A stretch of 64,000 nucleotides of DNA from positions 1 to 64,000 of the forward strand of contig NZ_BCYQ01000005.1 of the NCBI RefSeq assembly GCF_001598275.1, in the 5' to 3' direction. Each line of letters begins with the position of its first letter. The first letter of the stretch is position 1. Position numbers and translations under genes: made by a program. Shown in pieces: positions 1 to 8,892 of the stretch. Origin of the DNA: Moraxella oblonga NBRC 102422 (GTDB taxonomy: Bacteria > Pseudomonadota > Gammaproteobacteria > Pseudomonadales > Moraxellaceae). Under the pieces are notes generated by a model. It made no database searches, was not told the DNA's origin, and saw nothing but the letters and a program-made list of their open reading frames with translations.

Positions 1-32
1 TGAAACAATCATTCTGTTTTTTATTAAACACA

Positions 33-67
33 AAAAAACACCCCACACATCGCATGGGGGTGTTTTA
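33..67 (-). terminator. htpG intrinsic terminator
   Basis: A hairpin with ACACCCC and GGGGTGT arms is flanked by A and T runs about 20 bases past the htpG stop codon on the minus strand. The run on both sides means it could work in both directions. Confidence 0.75.
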
Positions 68-83
68 TCAACCAATCATAAGT

Positions 84-2018
84 TTACTTTAACAACAGTT
101 TATTGATGCGTTTTAGATAACCTGCTGGGTCAGTCGGCTGTCCACCGTCTGCAATCAATGCTTGGTCAAAAATCACTTCTGCCAAATCATCAAAATCGCC
201 AGTGCTTTCTAAACGGTTGATGAGTGGGTGCGTGGGGTTGATTTCTAGGATTGGCTTGACATCAGGCACAGGTTGCCCCATGGCTTTTAGCATTTGTGCC
301 ATTTGAGGGGTTAGCTCGCCATCACCCACAACTAGGCAGGCAGGAGAGTCCACCAGACGGCTGGTAACTCGCACATCTTTGGCTTTATTGCCCAATACGC
401 CTTTTAGACGCTCAACCACAGGTTTAAATTGCTCTTCTTGTTTTTTAACTTCTTCTTTTTCACTTTCATCGGTCAAATCACCCAAATCCACCGCCCCTTT
501 GGCGATGTTTTGTAGTGGCGTGTCATCAAATGAGGTCAAAAAGTTCATCGCCCATTCGTCCACTTTGGAAGTCATTAGAATAACTTCAATGCCTTTTTTG
601 TTAAAAAGTTCAAGCTGTGGCGAGTTTTTGGCAGACACAAGGTTGTCAGCGGTTAGATAATAAATCGCTTTTTGACCTTCTTTCATGCGTGCTTTGTAGT
701 CGGCAAAACCTGTGCTGACACTATCGTTTTGGCTTGTGGCATAGCGAAGTAGCTTGGCAATACGCTCTTGGTTGACTTGGTCTTCGCCCAAACCTTCTTT
801 GATAACATCACCAAATTCACGATAAAAATCGGTAAATTTGGCTTGTTTGCTTTCGTCCTCAGAATTTGCCAAACTTGCCAAGAGTGTCAAAACACGGCGA
901 GCATTGCCCTCACGAATGGATTTGACATCACGGCTTTCTTGCAAGATTTCACGGCTGACATTAAGTGGCAAATCTGCACTGTCAATCACGCCCTTGACAA
1001 AACGCAAATACATGGGCAGTAGCTGTTCGGCATCGTCCATGATAAAGACACGTTTGACGTAAAGTTTTAGCCCACGTTGATGTTCACGAGCATAGAGGTC
1101 AAAGGGGGCTTTTTTGGGAATGTACAAAAGTTGAGTGTACTGCACACGTCCCTCTACTCGGTTGTGCGTCCAAGTGAGTGGCTCATCAAAATCATAGCTG
1201 ACTGTTTTGTAAAACTCGCTATACTCCTCATCGCCAATCTCACTTGGGCTACGAGTCCAAAGGGCGGATGCTTTGTTGATGGTTTCCCACTCATCGGTCA
1301 AAATCATCTCGCCGTTTGGTACAGGGGCGTTTTCGTCCTGCTCAACGTCCTCTTGCCAAACTTCTTTACGCATTTGGATAGGTAGACTGATGTGGTCGGA
1401 GTATTTTGAAACCAATGATTTGATTTTGTAGCGGTCAAGATAGCCATATTCACCCTCTTCACGCTCTACATATTCATCTTTTAGGTGAAGCGTGATGGTT
1501 GTGCCACGAGTAGCCTTGTCAATACTTTCAGTTGTAAATGACCCTGTACCATCTGATACCCAACGTACACCGCTATCGCTTGGCTCGCCTGCTTTACGGC
1601 TCTCAACACTGATTTTGTCCGCCACAATAAAGCCTGAATAAAAGCCTACGCCAAACTGTCCAATCAGATGACCGTCCTTTTTGTCAGCGTCCGACAGTTT
1701 GTCCAAAAAGGCTTTTGTGCCTGATTTGGCAATCGTACCTAGATTGTCAATCACGTCCGCCTCGTTCATGCCAATGCCATTGTCAGAAATGGTCAAGGTT
1801 TTGGCATCTTTATCAATCTCAATACGAATGGCAAGCGAGCCGTCATTTTCGTACAGGCTGTCGTCCGATGTCGCCAAAAAGCGTAATTTATCACACGCAT
1901 CAGAGGCATTGGAAACCAGCTCACGGATAAAAATATCTGGGTTTGAGTACAAAGAATGAGTAACAAGGTGTAGAAGTTGATTAACTTCGGTTTCAAAGGT
2001 ATGATTTTTTACGGTCAT
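84..2018 (-). CDS. htpG: HtpG, bacterial Hsp90 chaperone
   Basis: This is the 644-residue cytosolic ATP-dependent chaperone HtpG, which acts as a homodimer on partly folded clients together with the DnaK system (known for the family). The N-terminal GHKL ATPase pocket is clear: the NASDACDKL helix near residue 37, DNGIG at 79-83 and the ATP lid GQFGVGFYS at 120-128. The middle and C-terminal dimerisation domains follow at normal length. The ATG start is preceded by a good sigma32-type promoter. The first 60 or so bases of the gene are copied, in damaged form, about 840 bases upstream in a tandem duplication. Confidence 0.97.
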   Translation of the reverse strand: MTVKNHTFETEVNQLLHLVTHSLYSNPDIFIRELVSNASDACDKLRFLATSDDSLYENDGSLAIRIEIDKDAKTLTISDNGIGMNEADVIDNLGTIAKSGTKAFLDKLSDADKKDGHLIGQFGVGFYSGFIVADKISVESRKAGEPSDSGVRWVSDGTGSFTTESIDKATRGTTITLHLKDEYVEREEGEYGYLDRYKIKSLVSKYSDHISLPIQMRKEVWQEDVEQDENAPVPNGEMILTDEWETINKASALWTRSPSEIGDEEYSEFYKTVSYDFDEPLTWTHNRVEGRVQYTQLLYIPKKAPFDLYAREHQRGLKLYVKRVFIMDDAEQLLPMYLRFVKGVIDSADLPLNVSREILQESRDVKSIREGNARRVLTLLASLANSEDESKQAKFTDFYREFGDVIKEGLGEDQVNQERIAKLLRYATSQNDSVSTGFADYKARMKEGQKAIYYLTADNLVSAKNSPQLELFNKKGIEVILMTSKVDEWAMNFLTSFDDTPLQNIAKGAVDLGDLTDESEKEEVKKQEEQFKPVVERLKGVLGNKAKDVRVTSRLVDSPACLVVGDGELTPQMAQMLKAMGQPVPDVKPILEINPTHPLINRLESTGDFDDLAEVIFDQALIADGGQPTDPAGYLKRINKLLLK

Positions 2019-2054
2019 AAAAATATCCTGCTAATGAAAATTAACAGGATAAAA

Positions 2055-2080
2055 ATAGGGATAAGGGCGAATTTTTCAAG
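2055..2080 (-). promoter_or_regulatory. Sigma32-like heat-shock promoter of htpG
   Basis: On the minus strand CTTGAAA (2074-2080) is followed after 13 bases by CCCTAT (2055-2060). This agrees with the RpoH consensus CTTGAAA / CCCCATnT and lies 37 bases before the htpG start, so heat-shock control is likely. Confidence 0.7.
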
Positions 2081-2108
2081 GGTGAAAATTGTCCAAATTC
2101 AATCCATA

Positions 2109-2588
2109 TCATTTAAGTTTGCACGTTGATACAGATGAACGCATCATATCCGCCAATTCATCATCAGCCGACAAGGTGGCAACAATGTTGCTTTGAAGGT
2201 AGCTGGTGATGACAGGAATGAACTCTTTGTAGTCCGCCTCATTGTGCTTAGTGGAGTCAATACTGCGACCAAACGACCTAAGGTCGCCCACACGCAACTC
2301 TTCAAACATTTCTTGACCGAGCGGTGTGTCAAAGAATTTATCCAAGAGTTGTTGCTCGCTTTTGTTTATACTACCCTCTATATGTGTTACCGCCAGTCTG
2401 TCCATGATGGGTTTAAGTGCATTGCCTACGCATTGTTGTTTTGTGGCATTTACATCCTCAAAACTTTCCTTAACAGCAACGGACACCGCTTGATTAAGCA
2501 TCAACTTAGTAAAATCAGTGGTCGCCCCTGTATAGGCAAATGCTTGTGTGGACAAAAACAGGCACGCACCGAGCAGATACTTTTTCAT
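2109..2588 (-). CDS. Secreted protein of unknown function, copy A (DUF2059-like)
   Basis: A 159-residue protein with a clear Sec signal peptide (MKKYLLGACLFLSTQAFA, cleavage after AFA) and therefore probably periplasmic. The mature part is helical and has two conserved-looking cysteines (in QQC and STC) that could form a disulfide. The segment KSEQQLLDKFFDTPLGQEMF resembles the DUF2059 signature, in which a helix ends in a Phe-x-x-(S/T)-P-x-G turn, but this assignment is weak. It is roughly 60% identical to the protein at 2951-3445. Both lie between htpG and clpB inside a tandem duplication, and function is unknown. Confidence 0.8.
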   Translation of the reverse strand: MKKYLLGACLFLSTQAFAYTGATTDFTKLMLNQAVSVAVKESFEDVNATKQQCVGNALKPIMDRLAVTHIEGSINKSEQQLLDKFFDTPLGQEMFEELRVGDLRSFGRSIDSTKHNEADYKEFIPVITSYLQSNIVATLSADDELADMMRSSVSTCKLK

Positions 2589-2649
2589 GATAACTCCGAC
2601 ATGGAAAAATGTTTAAACCATCATAGCACAATCATGGGGGCGGTGCAAT

Positions 2650-2688
2650 GTAAAACACCCCAAAACTCATTTGGGGTGTTTTTTGATA
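2650..2688. terminator. Duplicated copy of the clpB terminator
   Basis: ACACCCCAAA / TTTGGGGTGT hairpin flanked by T-rich runs on both strands. It is the twin of the clpB terminator near 3510 and sits upstream of copy A, where it would stop transcription arriving from the copy of the htpG promoter. Confidence 0.7.
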
Positions 2689-2693
2689 GGACA

Positions 2694-2796
2694 TCAATTC
2701 AATTTTAATTTCTCAAAACCAAGTCGCCCATTATCCACCACAACAAAAATGGTATCGCCTGATACAAATTCGCCTGCAATAAGCTTTTGGGCAAAG
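2694..2796 (-). pseudogene. Duplicated 3' fragment of clpB
   Basis: These 103 bases repeat the last 33 or so codons and the stop codon of clpB (3549-3651) with two substitutions. The clpB homology ends at the GGGCAA shared with the next fragment, where sequence from the start of htpG takes over. It is a non-functional remnant left by a tandem duplication whose unit was htpG 5' end, secreted-protein gene, clpB 3' end. Confidence 0.9.
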
Positions 2797-2861
2797 AATG
2801 GGTAACAAGGTGTAGAAGTTGATTAACTTCGGTTTCACAGGTATGATTTTTTTACGGTTAT
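2795..2861 (-). pseudogene. Duplicated 5' fragment of htpG with broken start
   Basis: The segment repeats the first codons of htpG (1952-2018). The start codon has changed from ATG to ATA (2859-2861) and an extra T shifts the frame, so nothing useful can be translated. The upstream region with the sigma32-type promoter is copied too. Confidence 0.88.
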
Positions 2862-2897
2862 AAAAATATCCTGCTAATGAAAATTAACAGGATAAAA

Positions 2898-2923
2898 ATA
2901 GGGATAAGGGCGAATTTTTCAAG
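2898..2923 (-). promoter_or_regulatory. Orphan copy of the htpG sigma32-like promoter
   Basis: CTTGAAA (2917-2923), 13-base spacer and CCCTAT (2898-2903) are all unchanged relative to the htpG promoter, although the htpG copy behind it is dead. It points toward copy A (2109-2588), but the duplicated clpB terminator lies in between. Confidence 0.55.
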
Positions 2924-2950
2924 GGTAAAAATCACCCAACTTTTTTACCA

Positions 2951-3445
2951 TTATTTATCACTAAAATCCATAAGTCCACAAGTTATGGTATACATCAACA
3001 TATCCGACAGCAACTCCTTATCAGCCGATAAAGTAGCAACAACATCGCCCTTGCCATATTTTGGAAGAACCTCTTTATATTGGCGATAGTCTGCCTCATT
3101 GTATTTTTCAAGGTCAATACCGTCACCAAAATCATCAAGATTACCTGCACGCAACTCTTTAAACATCTCTTTACCAAGTGGCGTATCAAAAAAGTTATCC
3201 ATCAGTTTTTGTTCGCTTTTGGTCAAAACCTTATCAACGTGTACAACTGCCAACCTGCCTAGTGTAGGTTTGAGTGCATCGCCCATACATTGCTGTTGTT
3301 TCGCATCTACACCATCAAAACTCTCTACAACGGAGGCTGTCATGGCTTGGTTAAACATCAGTTTGGTAAAGTCCACCGTCGCTCCTGTATAGGCGAACAC
3401 TTGGGTAGACAAAAATAGACACGCACCCAGTAGATATTTTTTCAT
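2951..3445 (-). CDS. Secreted protein of unknown function, copy B (DUF2059-like)
   Basis: A 164-residue paralogue of the protein at 2109-2588. The signal peptide (MKKYLLGACLFLSTQVFA) and the FFDTPLGKEMF segment are shared, while the middle and the C-terminal tail differ; this copy ends in a longer MDFSDK tail. The two conserved cysteines are kept (QQC and ITC). Even the signal-peptide codons differ at many synonymous sites, in contrast with the nearly identical flanking duplicated DNA. Probably periplasmic, function unknown. Confidence 0.8.
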   Translation of the reverse strand: MKKYLLGACLFLSTQVFAYTGATVDFTKLMFNQAMTASVVESFDGVDAKQQQCMGDALKPTLGRLAVVHVDKVLTKSEQKLMDNFFDTPLGKEMFKELRAGNLDDFGDGIDLEKYNEADYRQYKEVLPKYGKGDVVATLSADKELLSDMLMYTITCGLMDFSDK

Positions 3446-3505
3446 GATAGCTCCGACATGGTAAATTTTGAAACATCATAACACAATCATCAACATTGTG
3501 CAATG

Positions 3506-3540
3506 CAAAAACACCCCAAAACTCATTTGGGGTGTTTTTG
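3506..3540 (-). terminator. clpB intrinsic terminator
   Basis: ACACCCCAAA / TTTGGGGTGT hairpin followed by T residues on both strands, starting about 10 bases after the clpB stop codon. Probably bidirectional. Confidence 0.75.
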
Positions 3541-3548
3541 ATAGGACA

Positions 3549-6122
3549 TCAATTCAATTTTAATTTCTCAAAACCAAGTCGCCCATTATCCACCACAACA
3601 GAAATGGTATCGCCTGATACAAATTCGCCTGCAATGAGCTTTTGGGCAAGGGGATTTTCAATCTCTTGTAAAATGGCTCTTTTGAGTGGTCTTGCTCCAA
3701 AGACAGGGTCATACCCCACCGACACCAGTTCACTCATCGCCTCATCTGATAGTACAAGGTCAAGCTCTTTTTCTTTGAGTCTGGCTCTTAGGCGGTCAAG
3801 CTGAATGCTGGCAATGCCTGCCATTTGTGCTTGCCCAAGTGGGTGAAAGACCACAATTTCATCAATGCGATTGATAAACTCTGGGCGAAAATGGGCATTA
3901 ACCGATTCCATTACCGCTGATTTGATTTCATTGTATTCATCGCCTGCCATTTCAAAGATTTTATGACTGCCAAGATTTGAGGTCATAATAATCACTGTAT
4001 TTTTAAAATCCACCACACGCCCCTGAGAGTCGGTTAGTCGCCCATCGTCCAAGACTTGTAGTAAGATATTAAAGACATCGGGGTGGGCTTTTTCCACTTC
4101 ATCAAACAACACAACACTATAAGGCTTACGCCGTACGCTTTCGGTCAAAACTCCGCCTTCTTCATAACCGACATAACCAGGAGGTGCACCCACCAGACGG
4201 CTGACGCTGTGTTTTTCCATAAATTCACTCATATCAATGCGAACCATTGCGGTTTCATCATCAAATAAGAAACTTGCTAGGGCTTTGGTTAGCTCAGTTT
4301 TGCCAACCCCTGTTGGTCCAAGAAACAAGAACGAACCACTGGGGCGATTTGGGTCAGAAAGTCCTGCACGGCTACGGCGAACGGCATTGGCAACCGCCTT
4401 GAGTGCCTCATCTTGACCAACTACCCGATGGTGCAAAACGCTCTCCATCGCAAGTAGTTTTTCTTTTTCGCCTTGCATCATTTTGGCAACAGGAATGCCT
4501 GTGGCTGCCGAGACAACTTCGGCAATTTCATTGTCGGTTACTTTGTTTCTAAGTAATTTTGGCAAGCCTGTTTCATCGTGTTGTTCATCGGCAATCTTCT
4601 TTTGTAGTTCTGGAATAACACCATATTGTAGGCGACCTGCCTCAGCAAAATCACCCTCTCTTTGTGCCTTGTCCAAAGCAATGCGTGCCTTATCAAGTTC
4701 AACTTGGGCGGTTTTGGTGCCTTCTACTAGGGCTTTTTCGCTTTTCCAAATCTCCTCTAAGTCATTGTATTCACGGCTTAGTTCATCAATTTGGGCTTGT
4801 AGATGTTTTACTTGCGATTGTGAACCTGCATCGTCTTCTTTTTTGACCGTTTCTAACTGCATTTTTAATTGGATAATACGGCGGTCAAGTTTGTCAAGGC
4901 TTTCAGGCTTGCTATCTAGTTCCATTTTAATCCTAGATGCCGCCTCATCAATCAAATCAATGGCTTTATCGGGTAGTTTACGGTCGGTAATGTAGCGGTG
5001 CGACATTTTGGCGGCAGCGATGATGGCACTGTCAAGAATTTTGACACCGTGATGAAGTTCGTAGCGTTCCTTTAAACCACGCAAAATGGCAATGGTATCC
5101 TCCACGCTTGGCTCATCAACCAAAACCTTTTGAAAACGGCGTTCTAGTGCTGGGTCTTTTTCAATGTATTGGCGGTATTCATCAAGCGTGGTTGCCCCAA
5201 CACAGCGTAACTCACCACGAGCAAGAGCGGGTTTTAGCATATTGCCTGCGTCCATTGCCCCTGATGTTTTGCCAGCACCAACCATTGTGTGCAATTCATC
5301 AATAAATAGGATAATGTTGCCATCTTGCTTGGCAAGGTCATTTAATACCCCTTTTAGCCGTTCTTCAAATTCGCCGTGGTATTTTGCCCCTGCAATAAGT
5401 GACCCCATATCCAAAGATAGGACTTCCTTATTTTTTAGGCTTTCTGGTACTTCGCCATTGATAATTCGTTGGGCAAGCCCTTCCACAATGGCGGTTTTTC
5501 CCACGCCTGGTTCACCGATGAGAACAGGGTTATTTTTGGTGCGTCTAGATAATACCTGTACAGTACGGCGAATCTCATCATCTCGTCCAATCACAGGGTC
5601 AAGTTTACCTTCACGGGCTCGTTCGGTCAAATTAATGGTATATTTTTCTAGGGCATTTCTAGTTTCTTCAGCATTTGCACTTTTCACGGTGTTGCCTCCT
5701 CTGATGTGGTTGATGATGGCTTGTAGTTTTTGGGTATTTAGCCCTGATTGTTCTAAAATGGTTTTGCTGTCGGCAGTTTGAGTTAGGGCAAATAATGCCC
5801 ATTCACTTGCAACATAATCATCGCCTGCTTCGCTGGCAAATTTTTCGCTTAAATTTAAAACTTGCACCAAGTCAGGAGCAAGATTTGCCTGCCCTGTTGG
5901 TGTGGATAAGGTTGCCAGTGCCTCTAACTTTTTATCAAGTGCCATTTGTAAATTATGAAAATTTACCCCTGCTTGGGTAAGCATAGATTGCACGCTTTCA
6001 TCATTAAGCATTACCGCCAGCAAATGCACAGCAAAAATGGCGGTGTTATTGCGACTCACGGCAAGAGATTGGGCGGATTGTAGGGTTTTTTGCAGTTTTT
6101 GGGTGTATTTGTCAAAGTTCAT
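3549..6122 (-). CDS. clpB: ClpB, ATP-dependent disaggregase
   Basis: ClpB is the hexameric Hsp100 that, with DnaK, pulls proteins out of aggregates after heat stress (known). The 857-residue protein has the N-terminal Clp repeat domain (1-145), a first AAA+ module with Walker A GEPGVGKT at 203-210 and Walker B LFIDELHT, a coiled-coil middle domain (about 400-520), and a second AAA+ module with GPTGVGKT and [17 protein letters not shown] start it at the ATG giving [10 protein letters not shown], the normal ClpB beginning. An open frame runs 26 codons further upstream but through promoter sequence. Its last 33 codons are duplicated at 2694-2796. Confidence 0.96.
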   Translation of the reverse strand: MNFDKYTQKLQKTLQSAQSLAVSRNNTAIFAVHLLAVMLNDESVQSMLTQAGVNFHNLQMALDKKLEALATLSTPTGQANLAPDLVQVLNLSEKFASEAGDDYVASEWALFALTQTADSKTILEQSGLNTQKLQAIINHIRGGNTVKSANAEETRNALEKYTINLTERAREGKLDPVIGRDDEIRRTVQVLSRRTKNNPVLIGEPGVGKTAIVEGLAQRIINGEVPESLKNKEVLSLDMGSLIAGAKYHGEFEERLKGVLNDLAKQDGNIILFIDELHTMVGAGKTSGAMDAGNMLKPALARGELRCVGATTLDEYRQYIEKDPALERRFQKVLVDEPSVEDTIAILRGLKERYELHHGVKILDSAIIAAAKMSHRYITDRKLPDKAIDLIDEAASRIKMELDSKPESLDKLDRRIIQLKMQLETVKKEDDAGSQSQVKHLQAQIDELSREYNDLEEIWKSEKALVEGTKTAQVELDKARIALDKAQREGDFAEAGRLQYGVIPELQKKIADEQHDETGLPKLLRNKVTDNEIAEVVSAATGIPVAKMMQGEKEKLLAMESVLHHRVVGQDEALKAVANAVRRSRAGLSDPNRPSGSFLFLGPTGVGKTELTKALASFLFDDETAMVRIDMSEFMEKHSVSRLVGAPPGYVGYEEGGVLTESVRRKPYSVVLFDEVEKAHPDVFNILLQVLDDGRLTDSQGRVVDFKNTVIIMTSNLGSHKIFEMAGDEYNEIKSAVMESVNAHFRPEFINRIDEIVVFHPLGQAQMAGIASIQLDRLRARLKEKELDLVLSDEAMSELVSVGYDPVFGARPLKRAILQEIENPLAQKLIAGEFVSGDTISVVVDNGRLGFEKLKLN

Positions 6123-6145
6123 CACGTTCTCACTGTTTGATTTAC

Positions 6146-6182
6146 TTGTCAAATATATGCTTGACAAATGCAAAATTTTCAA
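6146..6182 (-). promoter_or_regulatory. clpB promoter with a palindrome over the -10 box
   Basis: On the minus strand TTGAAA (6177-6182), a 17-base spacer and CATATA (6154-6159) form a plausible sigma70 promoter. The perfect inverted repeat TTGTCAA-N8-TTGACAA (6146-6167) covers the -10 element, where a repressor could compete with RNA polymerase. I saw no convincing sigma32 match here. The regulator is unknown. Confidence 0.4.
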
Positions 6183-6374
6183 TAACAAGTTTTCTGGCAA
6201 ACCATTAAAATTTTATAAATTATTGATTTAAAATAAAATTTTTAAATTTTCAAAAAGATCTTGTAATTTTGATGGTTATTCCCATATAGAGTTCATGTAT
6301 TAAATTGGTATGTTGCCCAATCAATACAAATAAAAATCATTATCTAAAATAGTTACTTTGACAGGAGACCCATC

Positions 6375-6929
6375 ATGACTCGCCTCACCCTACACACCCT
6401 AGACACCGCCCCAGAAAAAGCCAAAGAGCGTGTAGAAGCTGTCCAAAAAGCCAATGGCTTTATCCCAAATCTCATTGGTGTACTTGCCAACTCACCACAA
6501 GCTCTTGAAATGTATCAAGAAGTAAGCAAAATGAACAGTAAAAACTCACTCACTCCTGAGGAGATTGAAGTGGTACAGATTACTGCTGCCGCCCACAATG
6601 GCTGTGATTTTTGTATTGCTGGACACACCAAGATTGCTGAAGCCCGCCTAAATATGTCGCCTGCGGTGGTAGAGGCATTACGCACTCGCACCAATATTGA
6701 CGAAAACGCCAAATATCAAGCCTTAGCCCAGTTTACTATGGCACTCATTGACAAACGTGGTCAAGTGTCTGATGAAGAATTGAACGCCTTTAAATCAGCA
6801 GGTTACAACGACCAAAATGTCCTAGATGTTATCATGGGTGTGGCACTTGCCACCTTGTGCAACTATGCCAACACAGTGGCTAAGACCGACATCAATCCAG
6901 AACTTGCTCCTTTTGGACCAAATCGCTGA
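6375..6929 (+). CDS. AhpD-like / carboxymuconolactone decarboxylase family protein
   Basis: A 184-residue all-helical protein of the AhpD/CMD superfamily. The redox motif CDFC (Cys77, Cys80) followed by His84 matches the CxxC-xxxH signature of the alkylhydroperoxidase-type members, which use the cysteine pair to reduce peroxides. The substrate is unknown. There is no ahpC beside it, so it probably acts alone or with another thiol system. AGGAG lies eight bases before the ATG. It stands by itself, divergent from clpB and just upstream of ssrA. Confidence 0.85.
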   Translation: MTRLTLHTLDTAPEKAKERVEAVQKANGFIPNLIGVLANSPQALEMYQEVSKMNSKNSLTPEEIEVVQITAAAHNGCDFCIAGHTKIAEARLNMSPAVVEALRTRTNIDENAKYQALAQFTMALIDKRGQVSDEELNAFKSAGYNDQNVLDVIMGVALATLCNYANTVAKTDINPELAPFGPNR

Positions 6930-6968
6930 TTGACTTGTGGGTCAATATCTGCTAGAATGGGCGAAATT

Positions 6969-7325
6969 GGGGATGTTCTGGCTTCGACGCTGGTAATGAA
7001 ACTCAATGATGCATGTCAAGAGCGTATGTCTCTTGTAAATAAACATACATTTAAAATAGTCGCAAACGACGAAACTTACGCACTAGCAGCCTAAGGGCGC
7101 TTGGGTCGGCACAGATTGCCTTTGGTCTGGTTGCTCACCCCGATGCGAACGCACAAAGGATAGCATCTGTTAGCGTTGCGATGGCAGGTGCGAACTCTTA
7201 GCAAATCGTCCAAGCCTACCTGACTGTCGGTTCGGTGCGGATTAAAGCCATAGACAGATTCTAAGCATGTAGAGTCATGGGCGTAGTGCTGGCGGACGCG
7301 GGTTCAACTCCCGCCATCTCCACCA
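6969..7325 (+). ncRNA. ssrA: tmRNA (ssrA)
   Basis: This is the transfer-messenger RNA that rescues stalled ribosomes and tags the nascent protein for proteolysis. The 5' end GGGGATG pairs with the 3' end CATCTCC to form the tRNA-like acceptor stem, and CCA is encoded (7323-7325). The T arm GGTTCAACTCC is just upstream of it. The resume codon GCA at 7062 opens a tag reading ANDETYALAA, followed by TAA at 7092-7094. The alanine-like G-U pair and typical length of about 357 nt agree. Confidence 0.97.
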
Positions 7326-7361
7326 CTTTATAACAATCACCAAAATTATCAGCAATTAAAG

Positions 7362-7397
7362 AACCCCTTGTAAATTAGAATTTATAAGGGGTTTTGC
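7362..7397 (+). terminator. ssrA terminator
   Basis: AACCCCTT and AAGGGGTT arms with a T-rich tail lie about 40 bases after the CCA end of tmRNA. Confidence 0.75.
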
Positions 7398-7470
7398 TTT
7401 GTCTAAATCATCAACGAACACCACGAACAATGACAACCAAACAAAATCACGCACAATCCACGTGTCCATT

Positions 7471-7562
7471 AACCTAAAAATTGGTACAAAATTCGCCATT
7501 AAATCGTAGGGGGCATAATTGCAATTGACCCCCACATCACAAATCGTACCAAATTTTAGTTC
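7471..7562. repeat. Short inverted-repeat element, GGTAC family
   Basis: The ends AACCTAAAAATTGGTAC (left) and, reversed, AACTAAAATTTGGTAC (right) form terminal inverted repeats around a core with a GGGGG / CCCCC hairpin. A related end (GAACTAAAAACTGGTAC) occurs at 48755. It has no coding capacity and looks like a small non-autonomous repeat lying between ssrA and uraA. Confidence 0.55.
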
Positions 7563-7577
7563 GTTGTGATAGATGGC

Positions 7578-8882
7578 TTACATCAAGCCATCTTTATCTT
7601 TGGCAAGCCCAAGTACCCAATTGAGCAAAATTGCTACAAAGGTTGCCGTGCCAATACCACCCAAATCAAATGAACCTATCATCAAGCCAAAATTACCAGT
7701 ACCCAAAATCACGGTAATTGCTCCAACCATGAGATTTTTATTATCACTAAAATCCACGTTATTATCAATCCAAATTTTTGCCCCAGCAATGGTAATCAGA
7801 CCAAACACCACAACAGAAGCTCCTGTCAGCACAGGTGTAGGAATGGTTTGGATTAATGCACCAAATTTTGGTGATAAACCCAAACAAATGGCAAATACAC
7901 CCGCCACCACAAACACAAGCGTAGAATATACACGAGTGATTGCCATAACACCGATGTTTTCGCCATAAGTCGTCATGCCTGTACCGCCCACACCTGCCGA
8001 TAGAGCGGTCGCTACACCGTCTGCCACAAATGCTTTGCCAAGTTGCGGGGTCAAATTTTCACCCGTCATTGCCCCTACCGCCTTGATGTGTCCTAAGTTT
8101 TCAGCAACAAGGATGAATGCCACAGGAGCAATAATAAGTATGGCGTTCACCTCAAAAATAGGCGTGTGAAAATTTGGCACACCAAACCAGCTTGCTTGTC
8201 TAATCACCCCAAAATCAATCGGCGTCCCAAGCTCCATACCATTAGCAACGATGGCATAAATCACATATGCCATCACAAGCCCCACAAGTAGCAGCAAGCG
8301 TTTTAAGAAACCCTTAGCAAATACTGCAATACCACTCATACATAGCACCGTAACAAGTGTCATGGCAAGCTCAAAAGGCTTACCTGCTACTGCCGACACC
8401 GTAACAGGGGCAAGATTTAACCCAATAATCATCACCACCGCACCTGTAACCACAGGAGGCATGAGCTTTTCAATCCAGCGAGTGCCTGTCCCCATGACAA
8501 CAAAACCAATAAGTGCATAAACCACACCACAAGCGATGATACCACCCAACGCCACACCCAAATTAGGATTTGCCCCACTTCCTGTGGCGTGAGCGGTGGC
8601 AGCAGCAACCACACCGATAAATGCAAAGGACGACCCCAGATAGCTAGGCACTCGCCCACCTGTCATGACAAAAAATAAAATGGTACAAATCCCACTCATC
8701 ATAATGGCAAGATTGGCATCAAACCCCATCAAAATAGGAGCAAGCACAGTCGCCCCAAACATTGCCAGTACGTGCTGAATGCCAAGCATGACGGTTTGGG
8801 CAGGGGGAAGGTATTCGTTCGTGGCGACAGGATGCGTGGCGATGTCGCCTTGATAGGGTTTGAATTTGGGGAAAAACGACAT
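7578..8882 (-). CDS. uraA: UraA-type uracil:H+ symporter (NCS2)
   Basis: A 434-residue inner-membrane nucleobase transporter of the NCS2 family with about 14 hydrophobic segments. The start MSFFPKFKPYQGD, the segment GLQ/GIQHVLAMFGATVLAP and the SSFAFIG stretch are typical of UraA, which imports uracil with a proton. The later GVGGTGMTTYGENIGVMA segment matches the substrate-site region of the family. GGAG lies five bases before the ATG. It is a single gene between a short repeat and the BPSS1780-like gene, with which it may share a transcript (11-base gap). Confidence 0.93.
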   Translation of the reverse strand: MSFFPKFKPYQGDIATHPVATNEYLPPAQTVMLGIQHVLAMFGATVLAPILMGFDANLAIMMSGICTILFFVMTGGRVPSYLGSSFAFIGVVAAATAHATGSGANPNLGVALGGIIACGVVYALIGFVVMGTGTRWIEKLMPPVVTGAVVMIIGLNLAPVTVSAVAGKPFELAMTLVTVLCMSGIAVFAKGFLKRLLLLVGLVMAYVIYAIVANGMELGTPIDFGVIRQASWFGVPNFHTPIFEVNAILIIAPVAFILVAENLGHIKAVGAMTGENLTPQLGKAFVADGVATALSAGVGGTGMTTYGENIGVMAITRVYSTLVFVVAGVFAICLGLSPKFGALIQTIPTPVLTGASVVVFGLITIAGAKIWIDNNVDFSDNKNLMVGAITVILGTGNFGLMIGSFDLGGIGTATFVAILLNWVLGLAKDKDGLM

Positions 8883-8892
8883 AACAACTCCG

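Noticed and set aside
4483-4995. Antisense open frame of 170 codons inside clpB, and similar long frames such as 5164-5781
   Set aside because: They are shadows on the opposite strand of a strongly conserved gene, with Ser/Arg-rich composition and no ribosome site.
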